Shown: positions 53,162 to 63,012, counted from the first letter of the stretch. The stretch: DNA of 64,000 bases from JAPHTQ01 sp050299175 (GCA_050299175.1 JBNKVM010000010.1:77614-141613), one strand, 5' to 3'. The notes: generated from the letters alone by a model not told the origin. Translations and numbers: made by a program.

Positions 53162-54712
53162 CTACTGAACAAATGGTTGAATAACACCGGGCGGCAGCAT
53201 CTTTGGCGCTTCATCCTCGGTCAGATAACCGTCGTGATTAGTATCGTGGAAATCGAAACGCACTGGCGGTCCATCGAACTCACCGCGTGAAACCCGGCCA
53301 TCACCATCACGATCAAGCCGTTCGACAAACCCACCGCGAGTTCCCTGTGGCATCGGACGAATCTGTGGTTGTCCCTGAGGTGGCAGATTATCCTGTTGCT
53401 GTAACTTCATCGCCTCATGCCCCAGTACCGGCTTGGTACCGTCGTCCGTAACATCCACCAGGCGAATTTTGTACGGGTAGCTGTCGCCGTCGCGTACAGG
53501 ATTGAGTTCACTATCGTTGCTTAACCCGCCGCGTACACAGCGGGCAAAGTTATCCACCCGTCGCGCATCACCCTGCGGTCCATGACCGATATCGCCTTTG
53601 CCACTCTTTGGGTCGCTGCGCTGTGCACCGGCACCATGCACATCCATCACCTGCCCGTTCATCTTGCCGATGGCACGACCAAAGGCAACGTACGCAGCGT
53701 TATCACCGGGTTTGGGTCCGTCAAGATGGGTAGTGGAACTCCAGTAAAAAGGGAAATCCGGCTTTCCAACTTCGTTGGGTACCAGGCTGTTCTCAAACAG
53801 CGGACTGATTGCAGCAGACTGAGTCGTATCGGGTGAACGATTGTAATCGACGATGTATTGCAGCTCCTTCACATTAGGCAAACGCCAGTCGTCGTGCCCC
53901 CCCGTTTTCAATCCTTCGCAATATCCCAGTGCTGACACCCAGCTCATGCCCTTGCCGCTGTCCTTCCGGGTCCACATCAGGCCGCTACTGCGATCAGTTA
54001 TAGTGCCGTTACCGTTATCCACAAAATCATTCGTTCCATACGACACACCGCGCACATAGCGGACATAAAAAGTCTTCACTACCCGGCTGGTGCCACGTCG
54101 CTTGTAACCGTATCCCTTGATCCGACCATCGGCAAAATTAACACCGAAAACAGTATCCATATTACCCATCGTGGTGGAAACATAGCGGGTAGAAGAGAGC
54201 CATTGCGCATCGATGTAGCGCTCACCATGGGAAACATCGCCATAGGAAAAATCAAAATAATCGGTATTAATGAAGGGCACGGCGTTCTGCGGCACACTGT
54301 TGAACTGGCGTTCACCACTGAAACCGGTATAACCGCGAAAATCGATAAGGGAGTAAAGCTCCTTGATGGTAGGTACCCGCCAGTCGCTATGGCCGCCCAG
54401 AGTCAATTTCCGCGCTGTCTCTTTTGCTTCATCCGGTGTCAACTTTCGCCCATCCAGACCTTTCGACCACATCAGCCCGGTATTCAGATCACTCACCGTA
54501 CCGTCACCGTTATCGCGATAAGCGGGCGGCGCGCCATTGTACTGTGCATCCTGGCCATAAAAGGGCTGTCCTGGCGCGGCACATCGGTTCTCAGAGTAGT
54601 TGCTGTAACAACTACTCTGTCCGGTATCCACAACTACAGCGTGGCCTGTTGTCGGTAACAACCACAGCAACCCCACCATAGCCACTATATTTTTTGCCAT
54701 CCATCGCAACAT
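53162..54712 (-). CDS. DUF1566 secreted protein with C-terminal EF-hands
   Basis: A 516-residue protein with a signal region, two DUF1566 (Lcl C-terminal) domains, and two C-terminal EF-hands: DRDGDGRVSRGEF and DTNHDGYLTEDE. DUF1566 repeats carry GDGTVSDLNTGLMW, WRVPTIKELYSLIDFRG and DWRLPNVKELQYIVDY. Likely secreted or surface-exposed and calcium-binding; role unknown. The frame extends 33 codons upstream, overlapping its neighbour; MLRWMAKNIV begins the signal, and MAKN is an alternative. Confidence 0.85.
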   Translation of the reverse strand: MLRWMAKNIVAMVGLLWLLPTTGHAVVVDTGQSSCYSNYSENRCAAPGQPFYGQDAQYNGAPPAYRDNGDGTVSDLNTGLMWSKGLDGRKLTPDEAKETARKLTLGGHSDWRVPTIKELYSLIDFRGYTGFSGERQFNSVPQNAVPFINTDYFDFSYGDVSHGERYIDAQWLSSTRYVSTTMGNMDTVFGVNFADGRIKGYGYKRRGTSRVVKTFYVRYVRGVSYGTNDFVDNGNGTITDRSSGLMWTRKDSGKGMSWVSALGYCEGLKTGGHDDWRLPNVKELQYIVDYNRSPDTTQSAAISPLFENSLVPNEVGKPDFPFYWSSTTHLDGPKPGDNAAYVAFGRAIGKMNGQVMDVHGAGAQRSDPKSGKGDIGHGPQGDARRVDNFARCVRGGLSNDSELNPVRDGDSYPYKIRLVDVTDDGTKPVLGHEAMKLQQQDNLPPQGQPQIRPMPQGTRGGFVERLDRDGDGRVSRGEFDGPPVRFDFHDTNHDGYLTEDEAPKMLPPGVIQPFVQ

Positions 54713-54789
54713 ATCTGTATATACCCACTTGAAGCAGAGAATTAGTATAAGTGTATACGATGCCCTGTTTATTACCGAAGCGAACCGAC

Positions 54790-56328
54790 CTATGGCGCAT
54801 CTCTCACGCAACGTACCCGATTGTCATAACGGGAGATATCACCCTGTGGACCTTTGTAATAAAAAAGGCCGTATCCCACATTCGCCGACGAGACATCAAA
54901 CGCGTGCGACTGTTTTGTATTGCTGCGTTGCGCGCCTGCCCCATGGACATCGGTAATTTCAAGCCCGATACCATTATCGAAATAGCCGAGCGCACGGCCG
55001 AAGGAGACATAGGTCGCCACATCACCCACAGCGGGATAGCCGATATGCGTGGTCGAGGCCCAGTAGTAGCCCCAGTCATTCGCACCCCCTTCATTAGTGA
55101 ATGAGGTAGTGGTAAACAACGCATCGATAGAAGCCGAACTGGTGTGGTCGGGTGCCCGTGTGTAATCGACGATGCTCTGCAACTCTTTAACATTCGGCAA
55201 ACGCCAGTCGGTATAGGTAGCGGTTGAAGCGCTTTCGCAATAGGCGATCGCATCCTCGAAACTGGTGGAGTGATAATCGCCCTGCTGCCACATCAGGCCG
55301 GTGGCATTGTCGCTGATCGTTGCATCACCGTTATTGATAAATGCGTTGCTACCGTAATCGGGATTGCCGCTGACGCAGTAGACGTAGAAGGTTTTGGGAT
55401 TGTTGCTCGGATAGTTATACGGATAACCCTTGATACGCCCGTCGATGAAGTTAACGCCGAACATGGTGTCCGCCCCCATGATGGTTCCGAGTGGGGAGAC
55501 ATAAAGCGTACTACTCGCTGCCTGGCCATCGATAATACGATCACCGACACTAGTATCACCGAAGCCGACACCGAACACCGTATCGTCGATAAATGGGGTA
55601 AGTACTGAAGTATCGGTTCCGAGATAACCGCTGGGATCGGTGCCCCTGAAGTCGATCAACGAATAGAGCTCTTTAATCGACGGCAAACGCCAGCTGTGCC
55701 CGCCATAACTCAACCCGGCGCAATAACTGGCCGCACTGGGCTGGGTTAGCTTGTCACTATCATCTATCACACCATTACCGGTGATATCAGCGGTCTGGGT
55801 CCAGGCCAGACCGGTAACATTGTCGTAAACCACCTTGCCGTCGGCGCTGGTGGTATAGCTGGTCGTGTTACCGGTATAGTCCGCATCGTAACCGGTCCCA
55901 CCACAAACCGCTTCGGAACCGGATATCGAGTTATAACAAGCCGACTGCATAGTCTCGACGATGTTATATGCCCCGCTAACACACTTCACCGTGATCGAGG
56001 AAACATCGCCAGATGCCGTCCCTTTACCGTCGATAACATTGCAATATTGTGCAACGCTCGCACTCGGCTGAGTCAGCACGGTTACCTTGTAGGTACTGCC
56101 ACTGGCAATTTCTGTAGCGAAGGTAAAATCACCGCCTGCATCCATGGTAACGTCATCGCCACCGTTGTTTTGTAGTACCAGTCCGGTTCCAGTCAAGCCG
56201 CTGACATTGCCACCGATAGTGTAGGTTGTGCTGGCACTCGCACTGTTATTGGAAGAGGTCGTCTCCTCGCCACATGCCGTCAGTGTCAGAACATAGACCA
56301 CCGCGATCATGATGACCGTGAGCTTCAT
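54790..56328 (-). CDS. DUF1566 lipoprotein
   Basis: A 512-residue lipoprotein. The signal MKLTVIMIAVVYVLTLTACG has the lipobox LTAC; an N-terminal segment (TYTIGGNVSGLTGTGLVLQN) precedes two DUF1566 repeats sharing SWRLPSIKELYSLIDFRGTD and WRLPNVKELQSIVDYTR with the gene downstream. The two genes are clear paralogues. A GGGAG lies nine bases before the chosen ATG; the frame extends 30 codons upstream. Probably on the outer membrane; function unknown. Confidence 0.87.
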   Translation of the reverse strand: MKLTVIMIAVVYVLTLTACGEETTSSNNSASASTTYTIGGNVSGLTGTGLVLQNNGGDDVTMDAGGDFTFATEIASGSTYKVTVLTQPSASVAQYCNVIDGKGTASGDVSSITVKCVSGAYNIVETMQSACYNSISGSEAVCGGTGYDADYTGNTTSYTTSADGKVVYDNVTGLAWTQTADITGNGVIDDSDKLTQPSAASYCAGLSYGGHSWRLPSIKELYSLIDFRGTDPSGYLGTDTSVLTPFIDDTVFGVGFGDTSVGDRIIDGQAASSTLYVSPLGTIMGADTMFGVNFIDGRIKGYPYNYPSNNPKTFYVYCVSGNPDYGSNAFINNGDATISDNATGLMWQQGDYHSTSFEDAIAYCESASTATYTDWRLPNVKELQSIVDYTRAPDHTSSASIDALFTTTSFTNEGGANDWGYYWASTTHIGYPAVGDVATYVSFGRALGYFDNGIGLEITDVHGAGAQRSNTKQSHAFDVSSANVGYGLFYYKGPQGDISRYDNRVRCVRDAP

Positions 56329-56810
56329 TGCCAGTTCTCCCACCCATTCCAGAAATCTCATCGCCCGTTCCCCCCATATCCGCACATGCCACACGCGGTG
56401 GCCCTGTAGATAATTCAAGCAATCAAATGTGGAGAAAATGCGGAGGAAAGGTAAAGAAATGCGAAGACGACGTTACAGACTTCACCACATGAGTGGCGCC
56501 GATAATGCGTGTTACGGTTCGTAAAGCAGGAGAAAACACTGGAAGTGGGTGGTCCAGCAATATGGGTCATGGCAAGATGCGCTGTCCGGCAAAACAGAAC
56601 GTTGCTCCATGCAGTATCTGCATACATTTCATCCCTGGAGATAGCCTGCTACTCCCTGCGCAGCGCACCTTGCCATGCCCCATATCGGGTTTAATCACTT
56701 ACATCACTATCTACCTGAAACGCAGGAAATAACTCTTTGCTGATAAAAAAGGGCGGTAGCTGCCGCCCAATAATCCACCACTTTTGTTTGAGGGGGGGTA
56801 GGTGGAAAAA
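56329..56810. other. 482-bp intergenic region
   Basis: No convincing gene; reading frames are short. It holds a terminator for the upstream GlyGly-CTERM gene (56745-56768) and the promoter region of the DUF1566 lipoprotein gene. Composition is less GC-rich than the flanking coding sequence. Confidence 0.5.
56745..56768 (-). terminator. terminator of the first GlyGly-CTERM gene
   Basis: GGGCGG-6-CCGCCC stem with an A-run at 56745-56750, giving a T-run on the minus strand, 43 bases beyond the stop. Confidence 0.75.
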
Positions 56811-58514
56811 CTAATCCTGACGACGCCGCATCAATAACAGTCCGGCAAACAGACTCAACCATCCCAACGCACCACCGCCGCCCGAACTATCAGAACTGCT
56901 CACGCCGGTAGTCACCGTATCGCTGTTGTTGGAGGTATTGCTGTCGGTCACGGCGTTGGTAATCGTTGCCGTGTTGTCGATGCTGCTGTCGGTGACGCCA
57001 CTGGTATCGACGGTAATATCAATACTGCTTTGCGCAGCTGGGGCAAGACTCGGCAAACTGCAACTCACGGTGCCGCCGGTTTCACTGCACGACCAGTCAT
57101 CGAGGCTGGTAAAGCTGATGTAGCTCACGCCGCTCGGCAATAAGTCTTCAAGCTTCACCGCCAGTGCGTAGCCGCTGCCGTTGTTGGTGGTGGTGAAGGT
57201 ATAGGTAATGTCGCCGCCCAGCGTGTCCGTATCGCCCGCACCGACCAGATCCAGATCCACCGTCTGCCCCGCCCCTTCGTAACGTTCGGCGTAGACGCCG
57301 TAACCGTCACCGTCGTCGCCATCATAATTCTGGTAGAGCACCACGGCATCGCCATCGGCATCCATTCTCACCGATGCGATATAGTCGTTACCTGCTGGAC
57401 CGCCGACGTTGATCGCGTCGGCATAAGCCGGATTGCCGCTGCTGTCGTAGCGCTGCATATAGGCGCCGTAGCCATCGCCGTCGGCACCGTTGTAATCGCC
57501 CGAAGCAATGGCAAAATGCCCACCGGCACTCATCGCCACATGCGCTTCCCAGAAGTTGGCGTTGGTGGCATAGCCGGCGTTGACATTTAGCATCGCCGCC
57601 GTCTCGCCGTTGAGCGTCGTGCCGTCGGCTGCGAAGCGTTTGAAGTAGATTCCGGTACCGAAATCTGACCAGGCAACCACATAATTGCCAGCGGCATCCA
57701 TGCCCACAGACGCCATGTTCTGAGCACCTGCGGTGGTCTCGTTGACCTGCACCTCGGCGGCATCGAGTGCGGTACCGTCTGCGCTGTAGCGACGTGCCCG
57801 AATTTCATCATCACCGCTGGCATCGTCGTCCCAGACGATGACAAAGTTACCGGCGGGATCCATGGCGATGGAGGCCCAACTCTGCTTACTGCTGGTGATG
57901 GTGTTGGCCCTCACGTCGGTAGCATCCAGCGCCGTGCCATCGGCCGCATAACGGCGGTAGTGAACGTCTAAATCAGTATAACCGGGATAGGCAATCGTCC
58001 AGACCACGACAAAACGGCCGTCCGCCGCCATCGCCACCTGGGCATCGTCGTACGCTTTGCCGGTGGTGGTGCTGACCTGAAACGCGTCGCCCAACGCATC
58101 GCCATTGGCATCGAACCGGCGTGCATAAATACCATTAGCATTATCCTCAAACACCGCGACAAAGGCGCCATCCGGCGTGGCGGCAACGGCATTGGCATAC
58201 TGATCACCCGTGGCGGTATAGACCACAAACTCGTCACCCCGGGCACTGCCGTCGGCATTGAAGCGACGGGCGATGACATCCACCCCGTCGTAGTTGTCGT
58301 AGTCACTCCAGAGGGCGACAAAATTGCCGTCGGCATCCATCGCTACACCGCCGCTTCTGAACGACGCGTGCTGGGTACCGGTAGTGCTTTGGTTGACCAG
58401 AATGGACGCGCCCGCATCCAGCGCATCGCCTTCGACGGCGACAGCGGTTTGGGCGGTCGCCAGCGCCAGCAGGATGGCGCTGCTGATAGCGGTTTTTTTG
58501 CCGTGGTATTTCAT
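56811..58514 (-). CDS. GlyGly-CTERM surface protein 1
   Basis: A 567-residue exported protein. Signal peptide (MKYHGKKTAISSAILLALAT to AVA), a repeat region of beta-propeller-like units (ADGRFVVVWTI and RRYAADGTALDA type), a DUF11 domain (TTNNGSGYALAVKLED) and a C-terminal sorting signal GGGGALGWLSLFAGLLLMRR. GlyGly-CTERM tails are cut by rhombosortase after type II secretion. One of three tandem paralogues. GGGGGA precedes the chosen ATG. Confidence 0.88.
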   Translation of the reverse strand: MKYHGKKTAISSAILLALATAQTAVAVEGDALDAGASILVNQSTTGTQHASFRSGGVAMDADGNFVALWSDYDNYDGVDVIARRFNADGSARGDEFVVYTATGDQYANAVAATPDGAFVAVFEDNANGIYARRFDANGDALGDAFQVSTTTGKAYDDAQVAMAADGRFVVVWTIAYPGYTDLDVHYRRYAADGTALDATDVRANTITSSKQSWASIAMDPAGNFVIVWDDDASGDDEIRARRYSADGTALDAAEVQVNETTAGAQNMASVGMDAAGNYVVAWSDFGTGIYFKRFAADGTTLNGETAAMLNVNAGYATNANFWEAHVAMSAGGHFAIASGDYNGADGDGYGAYMQRYDSSGNPAYADAINVGGPAGNDYIASVRMDADGDAVVLYQNYDGDDGDGYGVYAERYEGAGQTVDLDLVGAGDTDTLGGDITYTFTTTNNGSGYALAVKLEDLLPSGVSYISFTSLDDWSCSETGGTVSCSLPSLAPAAQSSIDITVDTSGVTDSSIDNTATITNAVTDSNTSNNSDTVTTGVSSSDSSGGGGALGWLSLFAGLLLMRRRQD

Positions 58515-58845
58515 GTTTTCCCCCGTGGTTTGAATGCACCGCTCCTGCGCTTCCATGCGCCCGCGGAATTAGTGCGTCCATGCACGTCACCGCTCCTGCG
58601 CTTCCATGCGCCCGCGGAATTAGTGCGTCCATGCACGTCATCCTCGTCAAGGCAGACGGTTCCCGGATGATTTGTCGATGATGGAAAGCATCCTAACGGG
58701 CAAATGTGTGGCGAAAATGGAGAAAGTATGGAAAGAGTGTGGAAGAAGAGTGCCAGTGAATGTTGTTCTTTAGGAGAACCGGCACAGAGAACATCGTAGC
58801 GATCGATTAATCTCCGTGTTCTCTATGCCGAATTTTCCTGTTAAT
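58515..58845. other. 331-bp intergenic region with repeats
   Basis: Contains the promoter of paralogue 1, a 51-bp tandem duplication (58537-58638) and a stem GGCACAGAGAACA / TGTTCTCTATGCC at 58781-58829 with one mismatch. No gene is supported. Confidence 0.55.
58537..58638. repeat. 51-bp perfect tandem duplication
   Basis: Two identical adjacent 51-bp units (58537-58587 and 58588-58638) beginning CACCGCTCCTGCGCTTCCAT, in the leader of paralogue 1. Coding potential is not maintained relative to the gene. Confidence 0.9.
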
Positions 58846-60519
58846 TCACCTCCGCCGCCATAACGGCAGCAACCCGAACAACAAACCCAACCAACCCAAC
58901 GCACCACCACCGCCACCCGAACCACCGGAGGCGGCGGTCGCACTCACCGTATCGCTGTTGTTGGTGGTATCGCTTTCACTCACGGCATTGCTGATGGTTG
59001 CCGTGTTGTCGATGGCACTATCGGTAACACCGCTGGTATCGACGGTAATGTCGATGCTGCTGTGCGCCGCAGGCGCAAGACTCGGCAAACTGCAACTCAC
59101 AGTGCCAGTCGTTTCACTGCACGACCAGTCATCAAGGCTGGCGAAGCTGGTATAGCTCACACCGCTCGGCAACACGTCTTCAAGGTTCACCGCCAGCGCA
59201 TAGCCGCTGCCGTTGTTGGTGACGGTGAAGGTATAGGTAATGTCGCTGCCCAGTATGTCCGTATCGCCCACACCGACCAGACTCAAATCGACCGTCTTCC
59301 CCGCCCCTTCGTAGCGCTCGGCATAGACGCCCTCGCCGTCACCGTCGTCGCCGTCGTAGTTCTGGTAGAGCACCACAGTGTCACCATCGGCATCCATCGC
59401 CACCGAGACGATAAAGTCGCTACCCACCGGGCCACCAACGTTGACCGCATCGGTGTAAAGCGCATTGCCGCTGCTGTCGTAGCGCTGCATGTAGGTAGCG
59501 TATCCATCGCCGTCGGAATAGATCACATCCCCCGCCGTGACCGCAAAGTTACCGTCGGCATCCATGGCCACGCGCGACATCTGGAAGTAGGCCCAGACAC
59601 TGTCGGGCATCTCGTTGGACGCCGTCAGCACATCACCGCCAAGCGCCGTGCCATCGGCGGCAAAGCGCCTGAAGTAGACACCCGGTACGCCAGCAACCGG
59701 GGCATAATCCACCACCCAGGAGATCACATAATTCCCGCCGGCATCCATGGCGACATCCGGATTGAATTGGTCGTCCCCGGAATACTCGTTAACCGACACC
59801 CCGGCAACATCCAGCGCCGTGCCGTCGGCACTGTAGCGACGAGCCAGAATGTTATAGCTGCTTGTATACCCGACAATGACGTAGTTACCGGCGGGATCCA
59901 TGGCAACGCCGGGAGATACGGCGTTCATGACTTCTACCGCATCCGTATCAAGCGGCGTACCGTCGGCGGCAAACCGGCGGTGATAAGTGGCGGAATAATA
60001 CATCCATACCACGACAAAACGCCCGTCTGCCGCCATCGCCACCTGGGCATCACGTCCGCCGGGAAATTCCGCCGTTTCAACCAGCATCGGCTCGCCCACG
60101 GCAACGCCGTCGGCCCCGTATAACCGTGCATAGATCCCGTTGTTGTCGTTAAACACCACGACAAAGGCACCATCCGGACTGACGGCAACGCCATTGGCTT
60201 TTTGATTGCCCGTAGTGTTGGTATTGACCACAAACTCGTCACCGCGCGGCGTGCCGTCGGCGTTAAAGCGGCGGGCGACCACCTCCATCCCCACGTAGTT
60301 GTCATAGTCCGTCCAGACCGCGACAAAATTGCCGTTGGCGTCCACCCCCAGATCGCCCTCCCTGTACGCGGCGGCTTGCTTACCTGCGGTAGTCTGATTG
60401 ACCAGGATGGGCGCGCCCGCGTCCAGCGCAGCTCCTTCGGCGGCGATGGCGGGCTGGGTGGTTGCCAGCGCGAGCAGGATGGCGCTGCTGATTGCGTTCT
60501 TTTTGAATCGGATGCTCAT
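58846..60519 (-). CDS. GlyGly-CTERM surface protein 2
   Basis: A 557-residue paralogue with the same layout: signal peptide (MSIRFKKNAISSAILLALAT), propeller-like repeats, DUF11 (TVTNNGSGYALAVNLEDVLP) and a GGGGGALGWLGLLFGLLPLW tail. The DUF11 and C-terminal regions are almost the same as in the other two proteins, pointing to recent duplication or gene conversion. GAGG lies before the ATG. The frame runs 47 codons upstream; those residues are not family-like. Confidence 0.88.
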   Translation of the reverse strand: MSIRFKKNAISSAILLALATTQPAIAAEGAALDAGAPILVNQTTAGKQAAAYREGDLGVDANGNFVAVWTDYDNYVGMEVVARRFNADGTPRGDEFVVNTNTTGNQKANGVAVSPDGAFVVVFNDNNGIYARLYGADGVAVGEPMLVETAEFPGGRDAQVAMAADGRFVVVWMYYSATYHRRFAADGTPLDTDAVEVMNAVSPGVAMDPAGNYVIVGYTSSYNILARRYSADGTALDVAGVSVNEYSGDDQFNPDVAMDAGGNYVISWVVDYAPVAGVPGVYFRRFAADGTALGGDVLTASNEMPDSVWAYFQMSRVAMDADGNFAVTAGDVIYSDGDGYATYMQRYDSSGNALYTDAVNVGGPVGSDFIVSVAMDADGDTVVLYQNYDGDDGDGEGVYAERYEGAGKTVDLSLVGVGDTDILGSDITYTFTVTNNGSGYALAVNLEDVLPSGVSYTSFASLDDWSCSETTGTVSCSLPSLAPAAHSSIDITVDTSGVTDSAIDNTATISNAVSESDTTNNSDTVSATAASGGSGGGGGALGWLGLLFGLLPLWRRR

Positions 60520-60590
60520 GGGTTGCCTCTGTTGTAATTTTTCAAATCTTTTGCGCGTTGTCGTGTTAGTCGCAGTAGACCTTCGCGGCC
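60517..60590. repeat. duplicated promoter/leader, copy 1
   Basis: The leader just upstream of paralogue 2 is nearly identical to that of paralogue 3 (62880-62958), including GTAATTTTTCAAATCTTTTG and CTTCGCGGCC. The duplication therefore included upstream regulatory DNA. Confidence 0.85.
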
Positions 60591-60611
60591 TGGATGCTCC
60601 TGCAAGAACCT

Positions 60612-62882
60612 CTAGGATCGACGACGCCACAAAGGCAGTAGCCCGAACAACAATCCCCACCAGCCGAAGGCGCCACCGCCGCCACCTGAACTGCTATCGG
60701 CGCTGCTGCTGGCAATACTCACCGCCGCGGTGGTGACGCTGGTGTTGCCGCCATTAGCGTCATCGGCGGTGACGGTAACGGTAATGTCGCCACCCGCATC
60801 GCCCTCCTGCACGGTGTAGCTGTCGGCGGTGGCGCCGCCGATGTTGCTGCCGTCGAGCTGCCACTGATAACTGAGGGTAACGCTGTCGCCGTCGAGATCG
60901 TTGATCGCCGTATCGGTCACACTCAGGGTGTTGCCCACCTCGCCCGTACCGCTGATAGCAGGGGTGCCGGTAAAGGTGGGGGCCGTGTTGCTGACGCTGA
61001 CCGCCGCGGTGGTGACGTTATCGCTGCCACCGAAGTTATCGCTGGCGGTGACGGTGACGGTGATGTCCGTATGCGCCTCGGCGGCAGTCAGGGTGTAGCT
61101 GCTGGAGGTGGCGCCGACGATATCGACGCCACCGGCCTTCCACTGATAGGTGAGCGTTACCACGTCGCCATCGCTGTCCGAGACGCTGAAACCGCCCGCA
61201 CTCAGGGGGCTGCCGACGATCGCGGTGCCACTGATGGCCGGGGTGCCGCTGATGACCGGGGCGGCGTTGCTGCCGAGGCTGACCGTGTCGCTGTTGTTGC
61301 CGGTGTTGCTGTCGGTCACCGCGTTGGTCACGGTGGCCGTGTTGTCGAGGGTGCCGCTCAAACCGGTGGTATCGACGGTAATGTCGACGCTGCTCTGCGC
61401 GCCGGGGGCGAGGCTCGGCAGGGTGCAGGTGACGGTGCCGCTGTTGTCGCTGCACACCCAGCCGTCGCCGAGGCCGTCGGTAAAGCCGGTGTAGGTCACC
61501 CCGCCCGGCAGCACATCTTCCAGACTCACGGCCAGGGCGTAGCCGCTGCCGTTATTGGTGGTGGTGAAGGTGTAAGTGACGGCGCCGCCCACGGTGTCGG
61601 TGTCGCGGCTGCCGGAGAGGCTCAGGTCGACCGAGTGGCCTGCGCCTTCGTAGCGTTCGGCTTCTATCTCTCCAAGCTCACTGTAATGCTCATACACCAC
61701 GACGATGTCACCATCGGCATCCATGTGCACGCCGTCGTTTTGTATAGACGCACTCCAGTCACCGACAACGGCCAGCCCACCAGCCGGGGTGCCGCTGCTG
61801 CTATAGCGCTGCATAAAGGTGCCGTAGCTGTTGCCGTCGGCGCCGTTTCGCTCCGACACGGTGATGACAAAGCGACCGTCGGCGCTCATGCCGACGGTGG
61901 AGCCATAGAAATCGGCACTCAGATGGGGCGCCTGGGGAACGTAGTCTGCATTCAGCACCACCGCCGTCTCGCCGCTGAGCGCATTACCGTCAGCATCGAA
62001 GCGACGGAAGGAGACGCCGATTAAACCATTGGTCCAGGCCACCACGTAATCGCCGTCGGCGTCCATAGCCACGCTCGGCCCGCTCTGGTTACCGCCGAGG
62101 GTCTCGTTCACCACCACCTCGGGGGTATCCAGCGCCGTGCCGTCGGCGCTGTAGCGGCGCGCCTGAATATCCGTGTCACCGCTGGCATCATCGTCCCAGC
62201 TGATGATGAAGTTGCCGGCGGGGTTCATGGCGACGGCGGGATTTTGCTGATAACCGCTGGTGATGGTGTTGGCGGTAACATCGGCGGCATCCAGCGCGGT
62301 GCCGTCCGCCGCATAACGGCGGTATAGGACATCCCGGTCGGTGCCGGAATACTGAATCTGCCAGGCCACGATAAAGCTGCCGTCCGCCGCCATCGCCACC
62401 GTGGGGCTACCGCAGCTGTAGCCCGAGGTGGTGTTGACCTGAAACTGGTTGCCGAGGGCGACACCGTCGGCGCCGTAGAGCCGCGCGTGGATGAAGTTGT
62501 CCGTCTGATCGACAAACACAACGACAAAGGCGCCGCCGGGGCTGGCGGCAACCTTGGGGGCGAGCTGATTACCGGTGGTGGTGCTATTGACGACAAACTC
62601 GTTGGCGACGGGCGTACCGTCGGCGTTGAAGCGGCGGGCGATGATATCCTTCGAAACGTAGTTCACCTTATCCACCCAGACGGCGATAAAGTTGCCGTTG
62701 GCGTCCTGGGTGATGCCCTTGTTCGCTGCATAATTGAACGTATTACCATTCGAGTATTGGCTGAGCACGATGGGCGCGCCCGCGTCCAGGGCATCGCCTT
62801 CGACGGCCACGGCGGCCTGGGGGGTTGCCAGGGCGAGGAGGATGGCGCTGCTAATTGCGGACTTCTTGAAATGGATGTTCAT
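60612..62882 (-). CDS. GlyGly-CTERM surface protein 3 with Ig-like repeats
   Basis: A 756-residue paralogue. It has the signal peptide (MNIHFKKSAISSAILLALAT), propeller-like repeats and DUF11, then two Ig/cadherin-like repeats absent from its relatives (PAISGTAIVGSPLSAGGFSV, PAISGTGEVGNTLSVTDTAI) and the sorting tail GGGGGAFGWWGLLFGLLPLW. The added repeats account for its extra length of about 190 residues. It should be secreted by the type II system and processed at the C-terminus. GAGG precedes the ATG. Confidence 0.88.
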   Translation of the reverse strand: MNIHFKKSAISSAILLALATPQAAVAVEGDALDAGAPIVLSQYSNGNTFNYAANKGITQDANGNFIAVWVDKVNYVSKDIIARRFNADGTPVANEFVVNSTTTGNQLAPKVAASPGGAFVVVFVDQTDNFIHARLYGADGVALGNQFQVNTTSGYSCGSPTVAMAADGSFIVAWQIQYSGTDRDVLYRRYAADGTALDAADVTANTITSGYQQNPAVAMNPAGNFIISWDDDASGDTDIQARRYSADGTALDTPEVVVNETLGGNQSGPSVAMDADGDYVVAWTNGLIGVSFRRFDADGNALSGETAVVLNADYVPQAPHLSADFYGSTVGMSADGRFVITVSERNGADGNSYGTFMQRYSSSGTPAGGLAVVGDWSASIQNDGVHMDADGDIVVVYEHYSELGEIEAERYEGAGHSVDLSLSGSRDTDTVGGAVTYTFTTTNNGSGYALAVSLEDVLPGGVTYTGFTDGLGDGWVCSDNSGTVTCTLPSLAPGAQSSVDITVDTTGLSGTLDNTATVTNAVTDSNTGNNSDTVSLGSNAAPVISGTPAISGTAIVGSPLSAGGFSVSDSDGDVVTLTYQWKAGGVDIVGATSSSYTLTAAEAHTDITVTVTASDNFGGSDNVTTAAVSVSNTAPTFTGTPAISGTGEVGNTLSVTDTAINDLDGDSVTLSYQWQLDGSNIGGATADSYTVQEGDAGGDITVTVTADDANGGNTSVTTAAVSIASSSADSSSGGGGGAFGWWGLLFGLLPLWRRRS

Positions 62883-62958
62883 GGGCTGCCTCTGCTGTAA
62901 TTTTTCAAATCTTTTGTCTGCGTTATCGTGTTAATCGTGGTTAAAAACCTTCGCGGCC
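62880..62958. repeat. duplicated promoter/leader, copy 2
   Basis: Second copy of the leader described at 60517-60590, upstream of paralogue 3, with small differences such as TGTCTGCGTTATCG for TGCGCGTTGTCG. Confidence 0.85.
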
Positions 62959-62991
62959 AGCGCAGCCAAATCGTTCCCGACTTTGGCCAGG

Positions 62992-63012
62992 CCCCGCCAT
63001 CCATGGCGGGGT
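62992..63012. repeat. CCCCGCC-GGCGGGG inverted repeat
   Basis: A 7-bp stem CCCCGCC-6-GGCGGGG between the propeller gene and paralogue 3. No T-run follows on the minus strand, so a terminator role for the propeller gene is uncertain; it may be a dispersed repeat. Confidence 0.4.

Noticed and set aside
58537..58638. CRISPR array at the 51-bp tandem repeat
   Set aside because: There are only two directly adjacent copies with no spacers and no cas genes.
59062..60123. 353-residue frame opposite GlyGly-CTERM paralogue 2, and the similar one at 61071-62024
   Set aside because: Both arise from the repetitive GC-rich sense coding sequence and have no independent support.
62992..63012. Intrinsic terminator for the propeller gene
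   Set aside because: The CCCCGCC stem lacks a T-run on the minus strand, where the propeller gene's transcript would end; listed only as an inverted repeat.
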